NCBI RefSeq assembly: GCF_017695955.1
Contig: NZ_JAAORO010000003.1
Location: 310,001 to 374,000 of the forward strand
DNA length: 64,000 bases
Direction of reading: 5' to 3'
Source: Prochlorococcus marinus XMU1419
GTDB taxonomy: Bacteria; Cyanobacteriota; Cyanobacteriia; PCC-6307; Cyanobiaceae
Numbering within the stretch: position 1 is the first letter of the stretch; each line of letters starts with the position of its first letter. The notes under the pieces are model-generated. The model was not told the DNA's origin and ran no database searches. It saw nothing but the letters and a program-made list of their open reading frames with translations. This document shows positions 24,172 to 34,138 of this stretch, piece after piece. Both the position numbers and the translations under genes were made by a program.

Positions 24172-24984
24172 TCAAAGAGTTTCTTTTACCAAATTTTGTA
24201 TATATTCACTATTAATCCTTTTATTTGAACGACTTCCTAAGGTCATCCATGCCAAATACTCATGATTTCCAGCAGGACCTACTAGAGGAGAAGCGATCAA
24301 ATTCTTTATATTCCATTGGGAATTCTGAGCAGCAGAAATAACAGATTCTATAGCCTCAGTATGGAATTTAGGATTGCGAACAACACCTCCCTTACCCACT
24401 TTATCTTTACCCACCTCAAATTGAGGTTTAATTAAAAATATTCCCTCAATACAATCACCTTCTAATAAAGAACCAATAGATTTAAAAACTAACTTTAATG
24501 AAATAAAAGACAAATCAGCAACCACAAAATTTGGTAATTTATTACTTCTAGATAAAAGATCATTAGGTTTTAAATTTCGAATATTAGTTCTTTCAAAAAG
24601 TATGACTTTTGGGTTATTTCTAATCTTCCATGCAGTCTGTCCATAACCAACATCTATCCCATAAACTAACTTTGCTCCTTGTTGCAATAAGCAATCAGTA
24701 AATCCCCCAGTAGAGATTCCTGCGTCAATACATATTTTATCTTTTACTTTAATTTCAAGTTTTTTAAATGCCTCCAGTAACTTATCGCCGCCCCTTGATA
24801 CAAACATAGGTTCGGAATCAATAAAAAATTCAGATCCAATTAATACTGGTTGTCCAGGTTTGTCCAATACTTTTCCATTGATATCTCTAACCTTGCCAGC
24901 AAGAATTAAACCTTGAGCTTTTTGACGAGTTTCACATAAACCTTTATTTAGAAGATAAAGGTCTAATCTACTTTTTTTAATCAT
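24172..24984 (-). CDS. tlyA: TlyA-family rRNA 2'-O-methyltransferase
   Basis: A 270-residue protein with an N-terminal S4 RNA-binding domain (about 1-65, beginning SRLDLYLLNKGLCETRQKAQ). An FtsJ-type SAM methyltransferase domain follows, with CIDAGISTGGFTDCLLQQGA (motif I) and VVADLSFISLKLV. This architecture is that of TlyA, which 2'-O-methylates cytidines in 16S and/or 23S rRNA. Older annotations label it hemolysin A; the rRNA role is the better-supported one. Convergent with glnB. Confidence 0.9.
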   Translation of the reverse strand: MIKKSRLDLYLLNKGLCETRQKAQGLILAGKVRDINGKVLDKPGQPVLIGSEFFIDSEPMFVSRGGDKLLEAFKKLEIKVKDKICIDAGISTGGFTDCLLQQGAKLVYGIDVGYGQTAWKIRNNPKVILFERTNIRNLKPNDLLSRSNKLPNFVVADLSFISLKLVFKSIGSLLEGDCIEGIFLIKPQFEVGKDKVGKGGVVRNPKFHTEAIESVISAAQNSQWNIKNLIASPLVGPAGNHEYLAWMTLGSRSNKRINSEYIQNLVKETL

Positions 24985-25210
24985 ATATTAATCAATAAAA
25001 AACTAATAAATAATGAACTTTCACAAGATAAAGGTCCAAATTCTTTAATACCTTACAATTTTAAATTAGAACTAAATAATTACCCATTATTAAAGAAAGG
25101 AATAAAACGCAAACATTTTAATATTTAAGCTTTCTTTATTAGCCAGTAAAACGTTACATAAGAAAATAATAATCAGACAAATATGTTCAATGGCAAGTAC
25201 ATCTTTAAGG

Positions 25211-25241
25211 TATAAGGCAATAATTCGATTTTGGTTATAAA
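25211..25241 (+). promoter_or_regulatory. Candidate purB promoter elements
   Basis: The 283-bp divergent spacer between tlyA and purB holds two TATA-like hexamers on the plus strand, TATAAG (25211-25216) and TATAAA (25236-25241), 27-57 bp before the purB start. Either could be a -10 box. A 9-bp inverted repeat TAAAGAAAG/CTTTCTTTA (25091-25138) lies further upstream with a 30-base loop. Nothing else is evident in the spacer. Confidence 0.25.
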
Positions 25242-25267
25242 GTTTAAATTGATAATTAATAAAAATT

Positions 25268-26563
25268 GTGATCGAGCGTTACACATTACCCAAAATGGGA
25301 AAAATCTGGACTGAAAGCGCAAAATTCCAGAGTTGGCTTAAAGTTGAAATAGCTGCATGTGAAGCAAACTTTTCTCTCGGGAAAATTCCTGAGAATGCCA
25401 TGAAAGAGATACGTTCAAATGCGAAGTTTGATGAATCTAGAATTAGAGAAATTGAGAAAGAAGTTAAACATGATGTCATAGCATTTCTTACAAGCGTTAA
25501 TGAATTTGTAGGAGATTCTGGAAGATTCATACATGTTGGTATGACCAGTAGTGACGTCCTTGATACTGGCTTATCTCTTCAGTTAAAAGATTCTTGCGAA
25601 TTGCTATTAGAAGAAATTGAGAACCTAGAAAATGAAGTTAGATTATTAGCAAGGGAGCATAAAAATACATTAATGATTGGCAGATCTCATGCGATTCATG
25701 GGGAGCCAATTTCCTTCGGCTTTAAACTAGCTGGTTGGTTAGCAGAAATTATAAGAAACAAAAAAAGATTGTTAACCCTGAAAGAATCTATAGCAATTGG
25801 GCAAATAAGTGGTGCAATGGGCACTTACGCTAATACGAATCCCAAAGTAGAACAGATAACTTGTGATTTACTTGGCTTAAAACCAGATACAGCAAGTACG
25901 CAGGTTATATCTAGAGACAGACATGCAGAATATGTACAAACTATTGCACTAGTTGGCGCTTCTCTAGATAGATTCGCAACTGAAATAAGAAATTTGCAAA
26001 GAACTGATGTTTTAGAAGTTGAGGAGGGCTTTACAAAAGGGCAAAAAGGAAGTTCTGCAATGCCTCATAAAAGAAATCCTATTCGAAGTGAAAGAGTAAG
26101 CGGTTTAGCAAGAATTTTGAGGAGTTACGTTTTAACAGCACTCGAAAATGTTCCACTTTGGCACGAAAGAGATATAAGCCATAGTTCAAATGAACGTATC
26201 ATGTTACCTGACGTATCAATCTGTTTGCATTTTATGCTCAGGGAAATGAAAGATATAGTGAGCAATTTGGAAGTTTATCCAAAAAATATGCTCAAAAATT
26301 TAAATATATATGGTGGTGTAATCTTTAGTCAGAAAGTTTTACTTTTGCTTGTAGAGAAGGGCATGTCTAGAGAAAAAGCTTACAGCTTAGTACAAAAAAA
26401 TGCGCATCAAGCCTGGAATACCCAGAATGGTAATTTCAAACAAAATATAGAGAGAGATGATGAAATAATGGATTTTATTGATCAAAGTGACTTAGAAGAA
26501 TGTTTTAATCCTTCAATTCATCTCAATAATTTAAGTGTAATATGGGAGAAGTTAGGTATCTAG
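25268..26563 (+). CDS. purB: Adenylosuccinate lyase
   Basis: Catalyses two fumarate-releasing steps of purine synthesis, from SAICAR to AICAR and from adenylosuccinate to AMP. The 431-residue, all-helical protein has the fumarase/aspartase-superfamily signature GSSAMPHKRNP near residue 257, GMTSSDVLDT near 90 and GRSHAIHGEP near 138, the latter holding the catalytic His. The start is GTG, chosen because the family N-terminus MIERYTLPKMGKIW begins there. fumC, another fumarate-linked enzyme, follows 49 bp later. Confidence 0.96.
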   Translation: MIERYTLPKMGKIWTESAKFQSWLKVEIAACEANFSLGKIPENAMKEIRSNAKFDESRIREIEKEVKHDVIAFLTSVNEFVGDSGRFIHVGMTSSDVLDTGLSLQLKDSCELLLEEIENLENEVRLLAREHKNTLMIGRSHAIHGEPISFGFKLAGWLAEIIRNKKRLLTLKESIAIGQISGAMGTYANTNPKVEQITCDLLGLKPDTASTQVISRDRHAEYVQTIALVGASLDRFATEIRNLQRTDVLEVEEGFTKGQKGSSAMPHKRNPIRSERVSGLARILRSYVLTALENVPLWHERDISHSSNERIMLPDVSICLHFMLREMKDIVSNLEVYPKNMLKNLNIYGGVIFSQKVLLLLVEKGMSREKAYSLVQKNAHQAWNTQNGNFKQNIERDDEIMDFIDQSDLEECFNPSIHLNNLSVIWEKLGI

Positions 26564-26612
26564 GATTTACTGAAAACCTTATCTAAGTTCAACCAGTGTT
26601 TTCAGAGGAATA

Positions 26613-27998
26613 ATGACAAAAAACTTTAGGATTGAAAAAGATAGTATGGGAACAATAGAGGTTCCCATGGAAGCTTTGTGGGGTGCTCAAACACAAAGAT
26701 CGATAATAAATTTTTCTATTGGAGAAGAATTAATTCCAATTGAGTTAATTTATTCACTCGCTCTCATAAAAAAAGCTGCTTCAATTGCGAATTTCAATTT
26801 AGGGTTAATAGATAAAAGAAAAAAAGATTTGATTGTAGAAGCATGTACAGAAATACTTGATGGGCTTCATGATTCGCAGTTCCCCTTAAAGGTTTGGCAA
26901 ACAGGTAGTGGCACGCAAACAAATATGAATGTTAATGAGGTAATTTCCAATATTGCAGCATTAAAAACAAATTCAGAGCTTGGTAGTCATCAACCAATTC
27001 ATCCGAATGATGATGTAAATAAATCCCAGTCAACTAATGATACTTTTCCTGCTGCTATTCAAATATCTGTAGTTAATGAAATAATCAAAAATTTAGTTCC
27101 AACGATAAGAGAACTTACGAAGATCCTTGATAAAAAAAGTGAAGAATGGAAAGACCTTATAAAGATAGGAAGAACCCATTTTCAAGATGCAGTGCCCCTT
27201 ACTTTTGGGCAAGAAATATCAGCATGGTCAGAGCAACTTAAAGATGCTGAGAATGCAATTATTAATAGTCTGAATGAATTGTATTTCTTACCTCTGGGAG
27301 GAACTGCAGTTGGTACAGGGATTAATTGTCCAAAAGGATTTTGTGAAGAGTCTATAAAATCAATTTCCAATGATACTAATCTAATGTTCTATAAATCAAA
27401 AAATAATTTTTCTATCATGGCCTCGCATGATCGTCTAGCTCAAGTAATGAGTCAGCTAAAAATATTAGCAGGTGCATTATTTAAAATTTCAAATGATATA
27501 AAAATTTTATCTTCTGGTCCAAGATCAGGAATATATGAATTAATTATCCCTCAAAATGAACCAGGAAGTTCTATTATGCCTGGCAAAGTGAATCCTACTC
27601 AATGCGAAGCTTTATCAATGGTTTGCACTCAGATAATGGGTCTTGAATATGCAGTTTCAATGGCTAATTCTAGCGGCACTTTACAGATGAATGAATATAA
27701 GCCTCTTATTGGGTTTAATATCCTTACAAGTTTAAAATTACTCAAAAACGCAATAGAAAACTTCAGAATAAAATTAGTTGATGGAATGGAACCTAATCAA
27801 AAGAAAATGAAGTTAAATTTAGAAAATTCACTAATGTTAGTTACAGCCATAGTACCAAAAGTTGGTTATGAAAAAGCAGCTGATATCGCAAAACTTGCTT
27901 TCAAAGAATCATTAAATTTAAAAGAGGCAACACTTAAGTTAGGATATTTAGATGAGGATGAATTTGATGAGGCCATGAATATTGATTCAATGACTTGA
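26613..27998 (+). CDS. fumC: Fumarate hydratase class II
   Basis: Interconverts fumarate and malate. The 461-residue, iron-independent enzyme has FRIEKDSMGTIEVP at the start, TGSGTQTNMNVNEV near residue 100, KSQSTNDTFPAA near 137, and the signature GSSIMPGKVNPTQCEA near residue 318. It follows purB by 49 bp. It may recycle fumarate released by adenylosuccinate lyase and argininosuccinate lyase. Convergent with the helicase gene 11 bp away. Confidence 0.96.
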   Translation: MTKNFRIEKDSMGTIEVPMEALWGAQTQRSIINFSIGEELIPIELIYSLALIKKAASIANFNLGLIDKRKKDLIVEACTEILDGLHDSQFPLKVWQTGSGTQTNMNVNEVISNIAALKTNSELGSHQPIHPNDDVNKSQSTNDTFPAAIQISVVNEIIKNLVPTIRELTKILDKKSEEWKDLIKIGRTHFQDAVPLTFGQEISAWSEQLKDAENAIINSLNELYFLPLGGTAVGTGINCPKGFCEESIKSISNDTNLMFYKSKNNFSIMASHDRLAQVMSQLKILAGALFKISNDIKILSSGPRSGIYELIIPQNEPGSSIMPGKVNPTQCEALSMVCTQIMGLEYAVSMANSSGTLQMNEYKPLIGFNILTSLKLLKNAIENFRIKLVDGMEPNQKKMKLNLENSLMLVTAIVPKVGYEKAADIAKLAFKESLNLKEATLKLGYLDEDEFDEAMNIDSMT

Positions 27999-28009
27999 TG
28001 GAAAACTTA

Positions 28010-30733
28010 CTAATTATTGTCAATTCTTTTTGTTGCTGGATTAATATCGTCAGAAACTTTTATAAGATCATTTGATTCAGTAACAGGGAACCGGTTAATA
28101 GCTTTTAATGCAAGCTTTGCTTTGCTTTTTAATTTATTACTAACCCCAATACAGTATTGAACTTGCGATAGAACATCGATTGATCTCCTAATGATCCTTA
28201 CTACATCACCTTCGTCTAATGAAGTATTAAAAACCAAATCTTTCCATTTTCTACCCCTTGCCCATTCAAGAATAATTCCAGTCAACTCTGTTTCAAGATA
28301 GATTGGGATATCAACATTATATTTATTTTGTTGAGAAGCAACTAATTTTCTTAAAACATCTAATTCATTAAAAACATCTATTACCTTTAAAGAGGGCTTG
28401 AAATTACACCAAAGATTAGGTCTCCTTATGTCAACACATATAGCTTGAATAATTGCAGCTAATTCAGGAGGGTCTAAATCATCTAAATAACCACTGACCA
28501 AAACAAGACCAATCCATAATTCATTTTCACTTCTTATTGCACCAACTGTTTGTCCAACTTCTGTTAATTCCAAATCATTCAGACAACCAAAGTGATTCAA
28601 AATTTTAATCAAATTGGTAAAAGTCCTCCAGTTATGATTTTCTTTATCCTCAAGAAGTTTTTTTCTCATATTTATTTCTTGTTCAACATCGACAATTCTT
28701 TTTCTATATTTCTTTAATTTCCTGGAGTCTCCAAATCTATGTGCGGGATGATCAGTTACTATTTCTTCTAAATTATTAATTTGCTGCTGTTGTGCTAAAA
28801 CTTCCGTTGTCAAGTCATATTGTGGAGTTTGTAAATCAATTTTTTTAGAAACTTCTAAAATTCTATCTGCAAAAAACTGCGAAATATCATCTCCCGTAAT
28901 AACCTCTCCAGAAAAATACATCTTTGGTGCTTCAAGTTCTAAGACATCAATTGCGTCCAAATCATTAAAAATACTTACTATGTAAGAAGGTTTTATAAGA
29001 ATAAATAAATTATCAATTGTCAAACACAACAAACTTTTTATTTTTTTGTGTTCATATATTTTCTTACAAATTAATCCTGGAACAATTTTTCTTTTAATTT
29101 GAGGTGCTTTAATTGAAATTAAGCTTCCTTCATCAATATATGGGAGTGCATTAGTGATCTCTTCTGATAATTTTTCTGCAGCCTGTTTTTCTAAAATTTT
29201 TAAGAGTCTTCTCTCTTCTTTAAGACGATTTTTTAACTTTTCGTAGGCATCAAAATCTTTCCATGAAAAGTTAGATGTAATTTTTTTTAATTCAATTAAA
29301 TCCTTATCTAAATTTTCAAGAATTACATTCTCACCTAAGGATTCACCTGCATATAAAAAACTACCAAAACTTCTTTTAATTAATTCTTTTGACTTCTCTA
29401 GCGTATAACTTTGTAAAAGATTAAGTACCATTCCATAGCTTGGAGTGAATTGACTTTCTAGAGAATTTGGTTTGCTAATAGCCAGTGCACTCGCTTCTTT
29501 AGCACCTTCAAATCTTGTTTGCAATGTAACAACATATCCTTGAGTATCTTTTCCTCTTCTTCCAGCTCTTCCTGACATTTGCAAAAATTCGCTGCTAAAT
29601 AATAATCTATGCCCATCTTCTGTCCTTTTTGATAAAGAAGAAATAACAGTGGTTCTTGCAGGCATATTAATTCCTGCAGCAAGAGTTTCAGTTGCAAAAA
29701 CAACTTTTATCAAACCTTGCTGAAATAATTCCTCAACCAATTCTTTCCATGCAGGCAATAATCCAGCATGATGAGATGCAATACCGCGTTTTAATGCTTC
29801 ACATTGAGATTTATCTTTAATTGCTTCTTGATTATTTTTAAGATAAATATCTAATTTTTGGGATATCATATTTGCTTCTGAATAACTTACTAAAGTTAAA
29901 TCTTTTATATTCTCAATAGCCTTGTCACATCCCCTTCTACTAAAAATAAAATAAATAGCAGGCAACATATTTCGTTCAGCTAGTTTTGAGACCACAAATC
30001 CAATTGAGGGCGACTTTGGTTGCATTATCCTTCCAACTTTTGCTCTCTTTTTCTGCCCTTTAGGAGCTCTCCAAATCTTACAGTTTGGATGAATTCCATT
30101 ACCCTTATTATTTAAAAGTGGATGTAGGCCTTTAATACTACAAAAAATAAAATCAAGTGGAACTGGTCTCTTATAACTATTAATTAGTACTGTGGGTCCA
30201 TGAACTTTTTCTATCCAATTTTGTAGTTGATCTGCATTGGCGATTGTTGCTGATAAAGCTATTATTTGAATTCTTGTAGGACAATGGATTATGGTTTCCT
30301 CCCAAACTGTTCCTCTTTGAGGATCATTCATGTAATGACATTCATCAAGAATCACAGATTCTAAATTTTCTAAGGGATCATCAAATTCATCAAATTCGCC
30401 ATAAAGCATGTTCCTAAAAATCTCAGTAGTCATTACTAAGATTGGTGCTTCTCTATTTATACTTATATCCCCAGTTAAAAGACCAACTTTATCCTCACCA
30501 TATTGATTAGCAAAATCTCTAAACTTTTGATTTGATAGAGCCTTTAAAGGTGTTGTATAAAAAACTCTGCTCTCATGAGATAAACCTCTATATATAGCAA
30601 ATTCACCTATCAATGTTTTACCCGAACCTGTTGGTGCCGTTAAAACAACAGAATTTCCGCTATTAATAGCTTGTATTGCTTCTAATTGGAAATCATCTAG
30701 CGGAAAAGGGAAATATTCCTCTAAATTAAGCAA
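28010..30733 (-). CDS. Ski2/Mtr4-like DExH-box RNA helicase
   Basis: A 907-residue superfamily-2 helicase. Motif I is LTAPTGSGKT (about 31-40), motif II is DECH (130-133), motif III is LSATIAN, and motif VI is QMSGRAGRRGKDTQGY, with FATETLAAGINMPART before it. The RecA core is followed by about 450 residues ending in a DSHCT-type helical domain (ELAAIIQAICVDIRRP). This is the Ski2/Mtr4/HelY architecture found in cyanobacteria and plastids, suggesting a role in RNA processing or decay. The start appears to be TTG, because no in-frame ATG precedes motif I. Confidence 0.9.
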   Translation of the reverse strand: MLNLEEYFPFPLDDFQLEAIQAINSGNSVVLTAPTGSGKTLIGEFAIYRGLSHESRVFYTTPLKALSNQKFRDFANQYGEDKVGLLTGDISINREAPILVMTTEIFRNMLYGEFDEFDDPLENLESVILDECHYMNDPQRGTVWEETIIHCPTRIQIIALSATIANADQLQNWIEKVHGPTVLINSYKRPVPLDFIFCSIKGLHPLLNNKGNGIHPNCKIWRAPKGQKKRAKVGRIMQPKSPSIGFVVSKLAERNMLPAIYFIFSRRGCDKAIENIKDLTLVSYSEANMISQKLDIYLKNNQEAIKDKSQCEALKRGIASHHAGLLPAWKELVEELFQQGLIKVVFATETLAAGINMPARTTVISSLSKRTEDGHRLLFSSEFLQMSGRAGRRGKDTQGYVVTLQTRFEGAKEASALAISKPNSLESQFTPSYGMVLNLLQSYTLEKSKELIKRSFGSFLYAGESLGENVILENLDKDLIELKKITSNFSWKDFDAYEKLKNRLKEERRLLKILEKQAAEKLSEEITNALPYIDEGSLISIKAPQIKRKIVPGLICKKIYEHKKIKSLLCLTIDNLFILIKPSYIVSIFNDLDAIDVLELEAPKMYFSGEVITGDDISQFFADRILEVSKKIDLQTPQYDLTTEVLAQQQQINNLEEIVTDHPAHRFGDSRKLKKYRKRIVDVEQEINMRKKLLEDKENHNWRTFTNLIKILNHFGCLNDLELTEVGQTVGAIRSENELWIGLVLVSGYLDDLDPPELAAIIQAICVDIRRPNLWCNFKPSLKVIDVFNELDVLRKLVASQQNKYNVDIPIYLETELTGIILEWARGRKWKDLVFNTSLDEGDVVRIIRRSIDVLSQVQYCIGVSNKLKSKAKLALKAINRFPVTESNDLIKVSDDINPATKRIDNN

Positions 30734-30776
30734 TAATTGTGATTGAAGAGAGGATGAGTTAACTTCTTAATATATG

Positions 30777-30788
30777 ATCTATATAGAT
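30777..30788. promoter_or_regulatory. 12-bp palindrome upstream of the biotin operon
   Basis: ATCTATATAGAT is a perfect palindrome in the 139-bp divergent spacer between the helicase gene and bioF. It could be an operator or simply chance in AT-rich DNA. No known biotin operator sequence was recognised. Confidence 0.2.
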
Positions 30789-30872
30789 ATTAATAAACAA
30801 AAAATACCTTGCAAACTTTAACAGTAAATCTAAATCTTTTTAATTAAGTACATTACATTTTATTTTACTAAA

Positions 30873-32012
30873 ATGAAAAAAATAAAAATTCCAAAAAATA
30901 GAATTCGTAAATTAAAAACATTTTCTTTAGGTAAAAAACCATTCGAACTTATAAGTTTAAATTCGCATAATAAAAAACTTATAGACTTATGTAGTAATGA
31001 TTATTTTGGATTAAGTAGGGACAAGGATTTAATAAAAGCTGGTTACGAAATAAGCCTTTCAGAAGGTTTTGGTGCAGGAAGTTCTAGGTTTATTACAGGT
31101 TCAAGACCAATACATAAATTATTAGAGAAAGAACTTGCCGAGTGGCTTGATCAACAAAAAGTATTTATTTTCCCAAGCGGATTTCAAGCAAATATAGCCG
31201 CTATACAGTCTTTAGCAAACAGAAATAGTATTGTAATAGCAGATAAATTGATTCATAACTCTTTATTAGTGGGAATCAAAGCTACACAAGCAAAACTGAT
31301 TCGATTTGCACACAATAATTTAAAAGATTTAGAAGATAAAATTATTAAATCTAAACCTAAAAAAAGTTCCATTTTAGTTGTTGTTGAATCTCTTTATAGC
31401 ATGGAGGGATCAATTGCTCCGCTCAGAGAAATAACACAAATTTGCAAAAAAAATAGTATTCAATTATTAGTTGACGAAGCTCATTCAATTGGGATATTAG
31501 GCCCTGAAGGTAGGGGTTTAAGTTTCAATTACCGTTCAGATATAACTATGATTACTGGAACTTTTGGAAAAGCATTTGGAAGCGGTGGAGCTTTCATAGC
31601 TACCAATTCAGAAATTGGTGAATATCTTATCCAAACAAGTGGTGCATTTAGGTATACAACCGCGCTTGCTCCATCTTTAGCAGCAGGGGCACTAGAAGGT
31701 CTAAAAAAAATTGTAGAAAATAAAGAATGGGGGAATGATTTGTTATCTTCTGCTGAGGTATGGAAGAATGAAATTATTAAAAATTTTAGTTTTCCAGTTA
31801 AAGGAGATTCTCACATTTTATCAATTGTTGTTGGCCAAGAAGAAAACGCAATTTATCTACAAAAATATCTCGAAAAAAATGGGTTTTTAGCTATTGCGAT
31901 AAGACCTCCAACTGTTCCAGTTGGTCAATCAAGAATCAGAATAACAATAAGAAGAAACTTAGATTTTAATCTTTTAAAGAATTTCATCAAAGTATTAAAA
32001 GATTTTAAATGA
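30873..32012 (+). CDS. bioF: 8-amino-7-oxononanoate synthase
   Basis: PLP enzyme that condenses pimeloyl-ACP with alanine in biotin synthesis. The 379-residue protein is a class II aminotransferase-fold enzyme with Asp201-Glu-Ala-His (LLVDEAHSIGILGPEGRG) and PLP Lys233 in ITGTFGKAFGSGGA. Short N-terminus, otherwise normal length. First gene of a five-gene biotin operon; it overlaps bioK by 4 bp (ATGA). Confidence 0.94.
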   Translation: MKKIKIPKNRIRKLKTFSLGKKPFELISLNSHNKKLIDLCSNDYFGLSRDKDLIKAGYEISLSEGFGAGSSRFITGSRPIHKLLEKELAEWLDQQKVFIFPSGFQANIAAIQSLANRNSIVIADKLIHNSLLVGIKATQAKLIRFAHNNLKDLEDKIIKSKPKKSSILVVVESLYSMEGSIAPLREITQICKKNSIQLLVDEAHSIGILGPEGRGLSFNYRSDITMITGTFGKAFGSGGAFIATNSEIGEYLIQTSGAFRYTTALAPSLAAGALEGLKKIVENKEWGNDLLSSAEVWKNEIIKNFSFPVKGDSHILSIVVGQEENAIYLQKYLEKNGFLAIAIRPPTVPVGQSRIRITIRRNLDFNLLKNFIKVLKDFK

Positions 32013-32713
32013 AACAAATTATTACTCAACATGGTTGGGGACTAAATAAACATTTCTGGGATGATTATAAAGTTGATTTTTTAAATAATAATTGGTATTG
32101 GCAAGATAATGAAAGAGGCTATTTTTCAACAAATAATTATCAAGCTAAATGGATTAAAACCGATTCAAAAAAAGAAATCAGAATGACTTTATGCCATTCA
32201 TATGGTTTTCATTTAATTCAAAAGAAAATTTTAAAAGAAGCAACTCATATTGTTCTGATAAATTCTTTTAATAATTTTCTTCCTGTAAGTAATAAGAGAA
32301 ACTTTATTTTGAAGTCTCTAAAAAGAATGGAAACAAAAATCATAAAGGGAGAACCAAAGGATATGTTAAAAGAATTTATACATAGATCATTTATGCCAAA
32401 TGATCTAAATAATAGTTTTAAAAATATCTTTTATAAAAGTTTAGAGAGTTTAAATAAAACGCTTCTTTTAAGTGATTTAAAACAACTTTATATCAGTAGA
32501 GATTTTCCAGCATTTTTAAAAAAAGATTGCAAAATTATTTTTATAAAGTCAGAAAATGATTTGATTCTTGACGACGAATCAAATAATAATTTTTTTGATT
32601 CCTTAAATAAACAACTCTATAGGAAGCCTATTTTAATTAAATTAGCAGAACAAGGTCATTGCTTGAATAATTTAAATTTATACGAGATTATACAAAATAC
32701 ACTTAATGGTTGA
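32009..32713 (+). CDS. bioK: Probable pimeloyl-ACP methyl ester esterase, BioK type
   Basis: Predicted alpha/beta hydrolase that removes the methyl group from pimeloyl-ACP methyl ester, the step done by BioH in E. coli. The 234-residue protein has a nucleophile elbow LCHSYGF with Ser64, a likely acid Asp184 in SENDLIL and His217 in EQGHCLNN. The classical GxSxG is altered to CHSYG. It sits between bioF and bioC, where marine Prochlorococcus and Synechococcus are known to carry BioK in place of BioH. The role is inferred from position and family. Confidence 0.8.
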   Translation: MKQIITQHGWGLNKHFWDDYKVDFLNNNWYWQDNERGYFSTNNYQAKWIKTDSKKEIRMTLCHSYGFHLIQKKILKEATHIVLINSFNNFLPVSNKRNFILKSLKRMETKIIKGEPKDMLKEFIHRSFMPNDLNNSFKNIFYKSLESLNKTLLLSDLKQLYISRDFPAFLKKDCKIIFIKSENDLILDDESNNNFFDSLNKQLYRKPILIKLAEQGHCLNNLNLYEIIQNTLNG

Positions 32714-33476
32714 AATGGATAATAAAAAGTGGAATGAAAAAATAAAAAATAATTTCAATGATGCTGCATATCGTTATTTAAAGTATTCAAAAATTCAGAA
32801 GTTTTTTGCGCAAAAGATAGTTCACTTTATCGAAGAATTAAATCCCCAAAAAAAAGGTGAATGGATAGATCTAGGATCAGGACCAGGATTATTAGCTGAT
32901 GAAATAGAAAAAAAATTTTCTTCCCAAAAAGTATCCAGAATCGATTTCAGCAAAAAAATGCTTCTTGAGAATAAATTATCTAGAAAAAAAATTTTGTGGG
33001 ATTTGAATAATGATTTACCTCCTGAAATCAATAACTGTACTTTATTAATATCTAACTTTTGCATACATTGGTTAAACAACCCAGAAAAGATAATAAAAAA
33101 TTGGTTTAGTAAATTAATGCCTGGAGGTTTCTTAATCATTTCATATCCAACAAAAGATTGTTTTCCTGAATGGAAAGATACTTGTAGAAAAATTGATATT
33201 GAATATAGTGGTCTTAATTTTATTTGCTCTAAAGAATTATTAAAAGATTTCAAATCAACTGAAATACATTATTCAGAACAGTTTAATTATCTTGAAAATT
33301 TTGAAGATGTATATAAGCTTTTTAGAAGTATTAAAAATGTTGGGGCACAATCGACAAACTGTAAACGCAAATCAGTGAAAGAGTTAAAAGAAATTCAAAA
33401 GTTCTGGCCAAAGAATTACAATAATACAGTAAACCTTTCATGGCAAATTGAGATTCAAATTATAAAGAAATTATGA
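32706..33476 (+). CDS. bioC: Malonyl-ACP O-methyltransferase
   Basis: Methylates malonyl-ACP with SAM so that the fatty-acid machinery can build the pimeloyl chain of biotin. The 256-residue product has SAM motif I IDLGSGPGLLADEI near residue 52 and LLISNFCIHWLNNPEKII later. FNDAAYRYLKYSKIQ near the start resembles the FSRAAxxYdxxAxxQ of BioC. It overlaps bioK by 8 bp if translation starts at 32706. An ATG at 32715 is equally plausible and would shorten it by three residues. Confidence 0.9.
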   Translation: MVEMDNKKWNEKIKNNFNDAAYRYLKYSKIQKFFAQKIVHFIEELNPQKKGEWIDLGSGPGLLADEIEKKFSSQKVSRIDFSKKMLLENKLSRKKILWDLNNDLPPEINNCTLLISNFCIHWLNNPEKIIKNWFSKLMPGGFLIISYPTKDCFPEWKDTCRKIDIEYSGLNFICSKELLKDFKSTEIHYSEQFNYLENFEDVYKLFRSIKNVGAQSTNCKRKSVKELKEIQKFWPKNYNNTVNLSWQIEIQIIKKL

Positions 33477-34138
33477 GTAGTCAGGATAGTATTTTCAAAT
33501 TTATAATTTGTGGAACAGATACTGATATTGGGAAAACTTTAATAAGCTCGTTTTTTGTTAAAGGATTAAATTCCTTTTATTGGAAGCCTATTCAAAGTGG
33601 TATTGAATCGCAAACTGATAGTCAAACTGTTAAAAAACTTGCACAAGTAAGTAAAGAGAAAATAATTAAAGAAGCTTATGTGTTTACAAAACCTCTCTCT
33701 CCTCATTGGGCTGCCGAAATAGATCAAAAGACTATTAACTTTGACATGTTGAGATTGCCAAAAGTAAAAGACTCATTAATTGTAGAAACTGCAGGTGGAT
33801 TAATGGTTCCAATAACACGCAATTTTTTGCAAATAGATCAAATAAAACAATGGAATCTTCCTGTAATACTTGTATGCAAAAGCTCACTTGGCACTCTAAA
33901 CCATACTCTGCTTAGTATTGAGGCCTTAAAACGAAGAAATATTGATATTCTGGGTTTAGTAGTAAATGGCAAAAAACACTTTGATAATCCAAAAACACTT
34001 GTTGATTTTAGTGGTATTCCCTTAATTACTGAATTTCCTTACATCAAAAAAATGGACTCAAATAATTTAGACATACTATGGAAAGAACTTGACATCAAAA
34101 ATAAATTAATCTCACTTTTAAATTCAAAAATAAGTTAA
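33473..34138 (+). CDS. bioD: Dethiobiotin synthetase
   Basis: Closes the ureido ring of biotin from 7,8-diaminopelargonate, CO2 and ATP. The 221-residue protein has the P-loop CGTDTDIGKTLISS at residues 13-26, the substrate Lys in FYWKPIQSG, and ETAGGLMVPI in the middle. It overlaps bioC by 4 bp and is followed without a gap by bioA, the enzyme that makes its substrate. Confidence 0.94.
   Translation: MSSQDSIFKFIICGTDTDIGKTLISSFFVKGLNSFYWKPIQSGIESQTDSQTVKKLAQVSKEKIIKEAYVFTKPLSPHWAAEIDQKTINFDMLRLPKVKDSLIVETAGGLMVPITRNFLQIDQIKQWNLPVILVCKSSLGTLNHTLLSIEALKRRNIDILGLVVNGKKHFDNPKTLVDFSGIPLITEFPYIKKMDSNNLDILWKELDIKNKLISLLNSKIS

Noticed and set aside
25091-25138. 9-bp inverted repeat TAAAGAAAG/CTTTCTTTA upstream of purB as a terminator
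   Set aside because: The loop is 30 bases and no T-run follows; in AT-rich DNA this may be chance.
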